A DNA stretch of 8,321 nucleotides, from positions 1-8,321 of the forward strand of contig JAKAMV010000405.1 in assembly GCA_021812735.1 (NCBI GenBank), given 5' to 3'. This DNA is from Chloroflexota bacterium (GTDB lineage: Bacteria > Chloroflexota > Limnocylindria > Limnocylindrales > CSP1-4). Below the pieces are notes generated by a model. It did not search any database. It was not told the DNA's origin and saw only the letters and a program-made list of their open reading frames with translations. Shown in pieces: positions 6,127 to 8,321 of the stretch. The translations under genes were made by a program, and so were the position numbers. How positions within the stretch are numbered: the stretch's first letter is position 1; the number at the start of each line of letters is the position of its first letter.

Positions 6127-6987
6127 CTACGCCTCCTCGTCGAGCACGTCGGGCTCCTCGACAAACGCCTCGTCGTCGGTCACCTGGGCGGGCACCACGT
6201 GGTCGATGTCCTCGACCGACTCGTCCTCCTCGTCGTACTCGGCCTCCTCCTCGAGGTCGATCTCCTCCCGGAGCAGCGTGCCCTTCGTGTACGGGCGCAG
6301 GTCCGAGGCCTTGGCGGCGGTCGGGAACGAGACCTTGCCGTAGTTGCGCGGATCCTGGTACGTCTCGCGGATGATGATCCGCACGTCGCGCTCGCCCAGG
6401 CTCGTCACACCGGCCGTGTAGCGATTGCCCTCCGCCATCAGCTTGAGCAGCCGCGCGGCGACTTTCGGGTCGACCGTGCCGATGTGCACGCCGTTCGAGC
6501 GGGCGAGCAGCCGGTTGCCGTCGGGCACGAGCTCGACCAGGTCGCCGGGGTTGACCTGCGCCAGCTGCCTGGGGTGCGCCAGCTCGTACAGCCCTGCGAA
6601 TCCGGTCTTGCCAGTCTCCTCGACGAAGATGTTGACGGGCGCCTTCGCGCCGACCTGCGCCGGTGCGGTGCGCTCGCCGGCCTCGACGAGCAGGACGCGC
6701 AGGCGGTCGATGTTGCGTTCGGCGATCCGGTTGGTCGGGTCGAGCGCGAGGGCTGCCTGGTAGTGCTCGCGGGCCTCGGCGAGCTCGCCCAGCTCCCAGA
6801 GCGCCTTGGCCAGGCGGTTCTCGGCGGCGGAATCGGGTCCAAGTTCGAGGATGCGGCGGTTGATCTCGGCGGCGGCGCTCCAGTCGGCGTTGGTGGCGGC
6901 CGCGATGGCCTGTTCGACGAGCTGCCTCTTGAGGCGGACGGTCGACGCTCCGGCGGCGGCCGCGCCGGCGAGTTCGGGGAAGCTCAT
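6127..6987 (-). CDS. TPR protein with HIRAN-like core and acidic tail
   Basis: A 286-residue protein, likely cytoplasmic, with no signal peptide. Residues about 20-98 form two to three TPR-like helix pairs (WSAAAEINRRILELGPDS, then LAEAREHYQAALALDPTN), a protein-docking module. Residues about 117-210 form a beta-rich core with GDLVELVPDGNRLL, NGVHIGTVDPKVAARLLKLM, and GNRYTAGV through VRIIIRETYQ. The order 'GD-x-V-x-L ... G-x-x-I-G-x-V-x-x-x-x-A ... L-x-x-G' resembles HIRAN domains, which bind DNA in helicase and repair contexts; this match is by eye and uncertain. Residues 241-286 are a Glu/Asp-rich tail, possibly a DNA mimic or binding tail. I recall conserved Chloroflexota proteins with this layout but no assigned function. 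The ATG at 6987 has AAGGAG 3 nt upstream and a TTGACA promoter further up. The methylase-like gene follows on the same strand after 222 bp. Confidence 0.85.
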   Translation of the reverse strand: MSFPELAGAAAAGASTVRLKRQLVEQAIAAATNADWSAAAEINRRILELGPDSAAENRLAKALWELGELAEAREHYQAALALDPTNRIAERNIDRLRVLLVEAGERTAPAQVGAKAPVNIFVEETGKTGFAGLYELAHPRQLAQVNPGDLVELVPDGNRLLARSNGVHIGTVDPKVAARLLKLMAEGNRYTAGVTSLGERDVRIIIRETYQDPRNYGKVSFPTAAKASDLRPYTKGTLLREEIDLEEEAEYDEEDESVEDIDHVVPAQVTDDEAFVEEPDVLDEEA

Positions 6988-6990
6988 GGA

Positions 6991-6996
6991 CTCCTT
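6991..6996 (-). promoter_or_regulatory. Ribosome binding site of the TPR gene
   Basis: AAGGAG on the minus strand, with 3 nt before the ATG at 6987. The spacing is slightly short, but the match to the anti-Shine-Dalgarno sequence is strong. Confidence 0.65.
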
Positions 6997-7064
6997 CGAT
7001 CGGGCTCAGGGCCCCGACGCGCCGTGCGACGCCCATGAAGACACAGCAAACGTGGGGCCGTCGT

Positions 7065-7094
7065 TATGTACCATCCCGCCGCCCCCGCTGTCAA
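7065..7094 (-). promoter_or_regulatory. Sigma70-type promoter for the TPR gene
   Basis: On the minus strand a perfect TTGACA (7089-7094) is followed after 18 nt by TACATA (7065-7070). An exact -35 box in such GC-rich DNA is notable. The -10 box is weak (three of six consensus bases). Transcription would begin near 7058 and leave a leader of about 70 nt before the ATG at 6987. Confidence 0.5.
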
Positions 7095-7204
7095 ACGCCG
7101 ATCCGGCACACCGCTCCGGGCCGCCGTCTCGCCCGACCCTCGTTGGCCAGCGCCACCATCGCGGCTCGGTCAGTCGTGCCCACGGCGCGATCCCCGCTTC
7201 GGGC

Positions 7205-7210
7205 TATCCT
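7205..7210 (+). promoter_or_regulatory. Candidate -10 box of a leaderless transcript
   Basis: TATCCT fits TANNNT and ends 7 nt before the GTG start at 7218, so transcription could begin at or next to the start codon. The only Shine-Dalgarno-like sequence, GAGG (7212-7215), is 2 nt from the GTG, too close to work well. No good -35 box is visible. Confidence 0.4.
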
Positions 7211-7217
7211 TGAGGAC

Positions 7218-7991
7218 GTGTCCTCGATCGCCATCGTCACCGTCGTTTCGAGTTTCCTGGCCTCCGCCGTCGAGTTCGTCGAGGCGGTGACGATCGTCCT
7301 CGCGGTCGGCGTGACCCGCCAGTGGCGCTCGACCCTGATCGGGACGCTCGCTGCTGTGACTGCGCTTGCCGTCCTGGTCGCGGTCTTCGGCACCGCGATC
7401 GCCGTCCTCGTACCGATCGCCCTGCTCCGCCTGATCGTCGGCGGCTTCCTGCTGATCTATGGGCTCCAGTGGCTGACGAAGTCGGTGCTGCGTGCAGGCG
7501 GTGCGAAGGCACGCCACGATGAGGCCGAGATCTTTGCGCGCGAGGTCGCCGCACTGCGCGAGGAACCCCCGGTGCCGGCGACCGGGATGGACTGGATCAG
7601 CTTCACGGTCGCCTTCAAGGGGGTGCTGCTGGAGGGGCTGGAGGTCGCCTTCATCGTCGTGACGTTCGGCGCATCGGCCAACCTGCTCGGTCCGGCCGCG
7701 CTCGGTGCCGCTGTCGCCGCCGTGGTCGTCCTGTTGGTGGCGGCGCTCGTGCACCGGCCGCTCGCCCGGGTACCCGAGAACGGGCTCAAGTTCGTGGTCG
7801 GCGCGATGCTGACGACGTTCGGCACGTTCTGGGCCGGCGAGGGGATCGGCATCAGCTGGCCCGAAAGCGACGCCGCGATCCTCGTGCTGCTGTTCGCCTA
7901 CGTGGCGCTCGCGCTCGCGGGCGTGTGGGCGGTGCGGACGTGGGTGGCACCGCAGCGCGATCGGGCGGCCGCCTCTGCGGAGCCGCGCTGA
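7218..7991 (+). CDS. Seven-TM membrane protein with two ExxE motifs, FTR1/EfeU-like layout
   Basis: A 257-residue integral inner-membrane protein, probably a cation transporter. Hydrophobic segments lie at about 5-31, 38-58, 61-84, 130-152, 155-178, 187-206 and 218-241, with a charged loop at 88-128. TM1 carries Glu19-Phe-Val-Glu22 and TM4 carries Glu139-Gly-Leu-Glu142; the latter is the EGLE of the REGLE motif of FTR1/EfeU ferrous-iron permeases, which also have seven TMs, ExxE in TM1 and TM4, and about 275 residues. The Arg that precedes the motif in FTR1 is absent in both copies. The halves look like an internal three-TM duplication, as in LysE-type and UPF0016 transporters. I also recall uncharacterised proteins (COG4280) of this kind. 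The GTG at 7218 is chosen because it starts directly before TM1; an in-frame ATG at 7035 would add 61 Arg/Pro-rich residues. A small two-TM gene follows. Substrate not assigned. Confidence 0.75.
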   Translation: MSSIAIVTVVSSFLASAVEFVEAVTIVLAVGVTRQWRSTLIGTLAAVTALAVLVAVFGTAIAVLVPIALLRLIVGGFLLIYGLQWLTKSVLRAGGAKARHDEAEIFAREVAALREEPPVPATGMDWISFTVAFKGVLLEGLEVAFIVVTFGASANLLGPAALGAAVAAVVVLLVAALVHRPLARVPENGLKFVVGAMLTTFGTFWAGEGIGISWPESDAAILVLLFAYVALALAGVWAVRTWVAPQRDRAAASAEPR

Positions 7992-8071
7992 CGATGCGGT
8001 ACGGGTTCGGGGCCGGCCTCGCTGTCGCCGGTACGCCCGCCGCTGCGGAGATGGGCTGACGATGCGGTACG
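7970..8071 (+). repeat. 34-bp direct repeat bridging two membrane-protein genes
   Basis: The segments 7970-8003 and 8038-8071 match at 30 of 34 positions, with 34 bp between them. Both include a perfect 17-bp block, GCTGACGATGCGGTACG. Each copy therefore carries a TGA stop and, 2 nt later, ATG CGG TAC (Met-Arg-Tyr). The first copy ends the seven-TM protein and opens a mini-ORF; the second ends the mini-ORF and opens the two-TM gene. Confidence 0.85.
7994..8059 (+). other. 21-codon mini-ORF between the membrane genes
   Basis: ATG at 7994, 2 nt after the TGA of the seven-TM gene, opens a 21-codon frame that starts Met-Arg-Tyr and ends with a TGA 2 nt before the ATG of the next gene. It was made by the flanking 34-bp repeat. 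It could couple translation of the two real genes or be chance. It has no ribosome site of its own and shows no recognisable domain. Confidence 0.3.
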
Positions 8072-8286
8072 TCCGCGCCTTCGGCGCGTTCTGGTACGAC
8101 TTCCTGGTTGGAGACCGCTGGGAGCTCTTTCTCGGCCCGATCGGGGCGCTCCTGCTCGTGCGCCTGCTGGTCGTGGCCCGCGTCCCCGCCGACGTGACCG
8201 GGTTCGTCCTCTTCGCGCTGGTCGCGGGAGTTGGCGCGGCGAGCGTGGGGTCGGCGCTGCGGGAGGCCGGACGCCCGCGCGGTTAG
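8062..8286 (+). CDS. Small two-TM membrane protein with FWYDFLVGDRW N-terminus
   Basis: A 74-residue protein with an aromatic N-terminal motif, FGAFWYDFLVGDRWELF (7-23), then hydrophobic helices at about 22-39 and 44-63 and a short Arg-rich end. I recall small proteins with an 'FWYDFxVGDxW' start beside membrane proteins like its neighbour, but I know no function. It sits 70 bp past the stop of the seven-TM gene on the same strand and likely shares its transcript. GGAG (8047-8050) is 11 nt from the ATG, too far to be a strong ribosome site, so translation may depend on coupling. It may be a subunit or stabiliser of the transporter (inference). The 35 bases after its stop show nothing. Confidence 0.7.
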   Translation: MRYVRAFGAFWYDFLVGDRWELFLGPIGALLLVRLLVVARVPADVTGFVLFALVAGVGAASVGSALREAGRPRG

Positions 8287-8321
8287 TGCCGCGGCTGGGC
8301 GCGGCGGCGCACGGCCGGGCG

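Noticed and set aside
5980..7038. A 352-codon plus-strand frame opposite the TPR gene
   Set aside because: Its Leu/Val/Asp/Gly/Arg-rich sequence is the reverse image of the TPR protein and its acidic tail. The minus strand has a ribosome site, promoter and recognisable TPRs.
1..8321. CRISPR array, IS element, tRNA or attachment site
   Set aside because: No regularly spaced repeats, transposase frames, terminal inverted repeats or tRNA cloverleaf were seen. The few direct repeats are short and occur only twice.

Overview
The window is a GC-rich (roughly 70% by eye), gene-dense bacterial chromosomal segment. The best taxonomic guess is Chloroflexota, class Thermomicrobia (Sphaerobacter/Thermomicrobium-like). 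This rests on two proteins whose layout I recall from Chloroflexota genomes: the TPR protein with a 'vNIFVEETGKTGF...VRIIIRETYQ' core, and the DNA-methylase-like protein with a 'FEVEWTAMLGEPVLRRG' C-terminal domain. I could not search a database, so this is a moderate-confidence inference.

Layout. (1) 1-146: short non-coding edge with a strong hairpin (25-56). (2) 147-1529, minus: class III PLP aminotransferase related to glutamate-1-semialdehyde aminomutase. (3) 1530-1830: divergent promoter region with a palindromic operator-like site and a structured leader. (4) 1831-3150, plus: class V PLP enzyme of the cysteine-desulfurase-like type, apparently without the catalytic cysteine. (5) 3133-5904, minus: 923-residue protein with an N-terminal DNA-methylase fold whose motifs are degenerate, a Zn-ribbon, a wHTH-like region, a PD-(D/E)XK-like domain and a C-terminal QLPLF sliding-clamp motif. 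It overlaps the class V gene tail-to-tail by 18 nt. (6) 6127-6987, minus: TPR protein with a HIRAN-like core and an acidic tail, upstream of and codirectional with (5). (7) 6988-7217: divergent promoter region. (8) 7218-7991, plus: seven-TM membrane protein with an ExxE motif in TM1 and TM4, the layout of FTR1/EfeU iron permeases. (9) 8062-8286, plus: 74-residue two-TM protein, joined to (8) by a 34-bp direct repeat that creates a 21-codon mini-ORF.

How the genes may work together. The two PLP enzymes face away from one control region and may share a regulator, but their substrates are not readable. The TPR/HIRAN-like protein and the methylase/nuclease-like protein form a same-strand pair that could act on DNA, with the clamp motif suggesting recruitment to replication or repair sites. 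This is the most unusual part of the window. The ExxE membrane protein and its small partner look like a two-gene transport unit. No tRNA, rRNA, CRISPR array, insertion sequence or prophage signal was seen.
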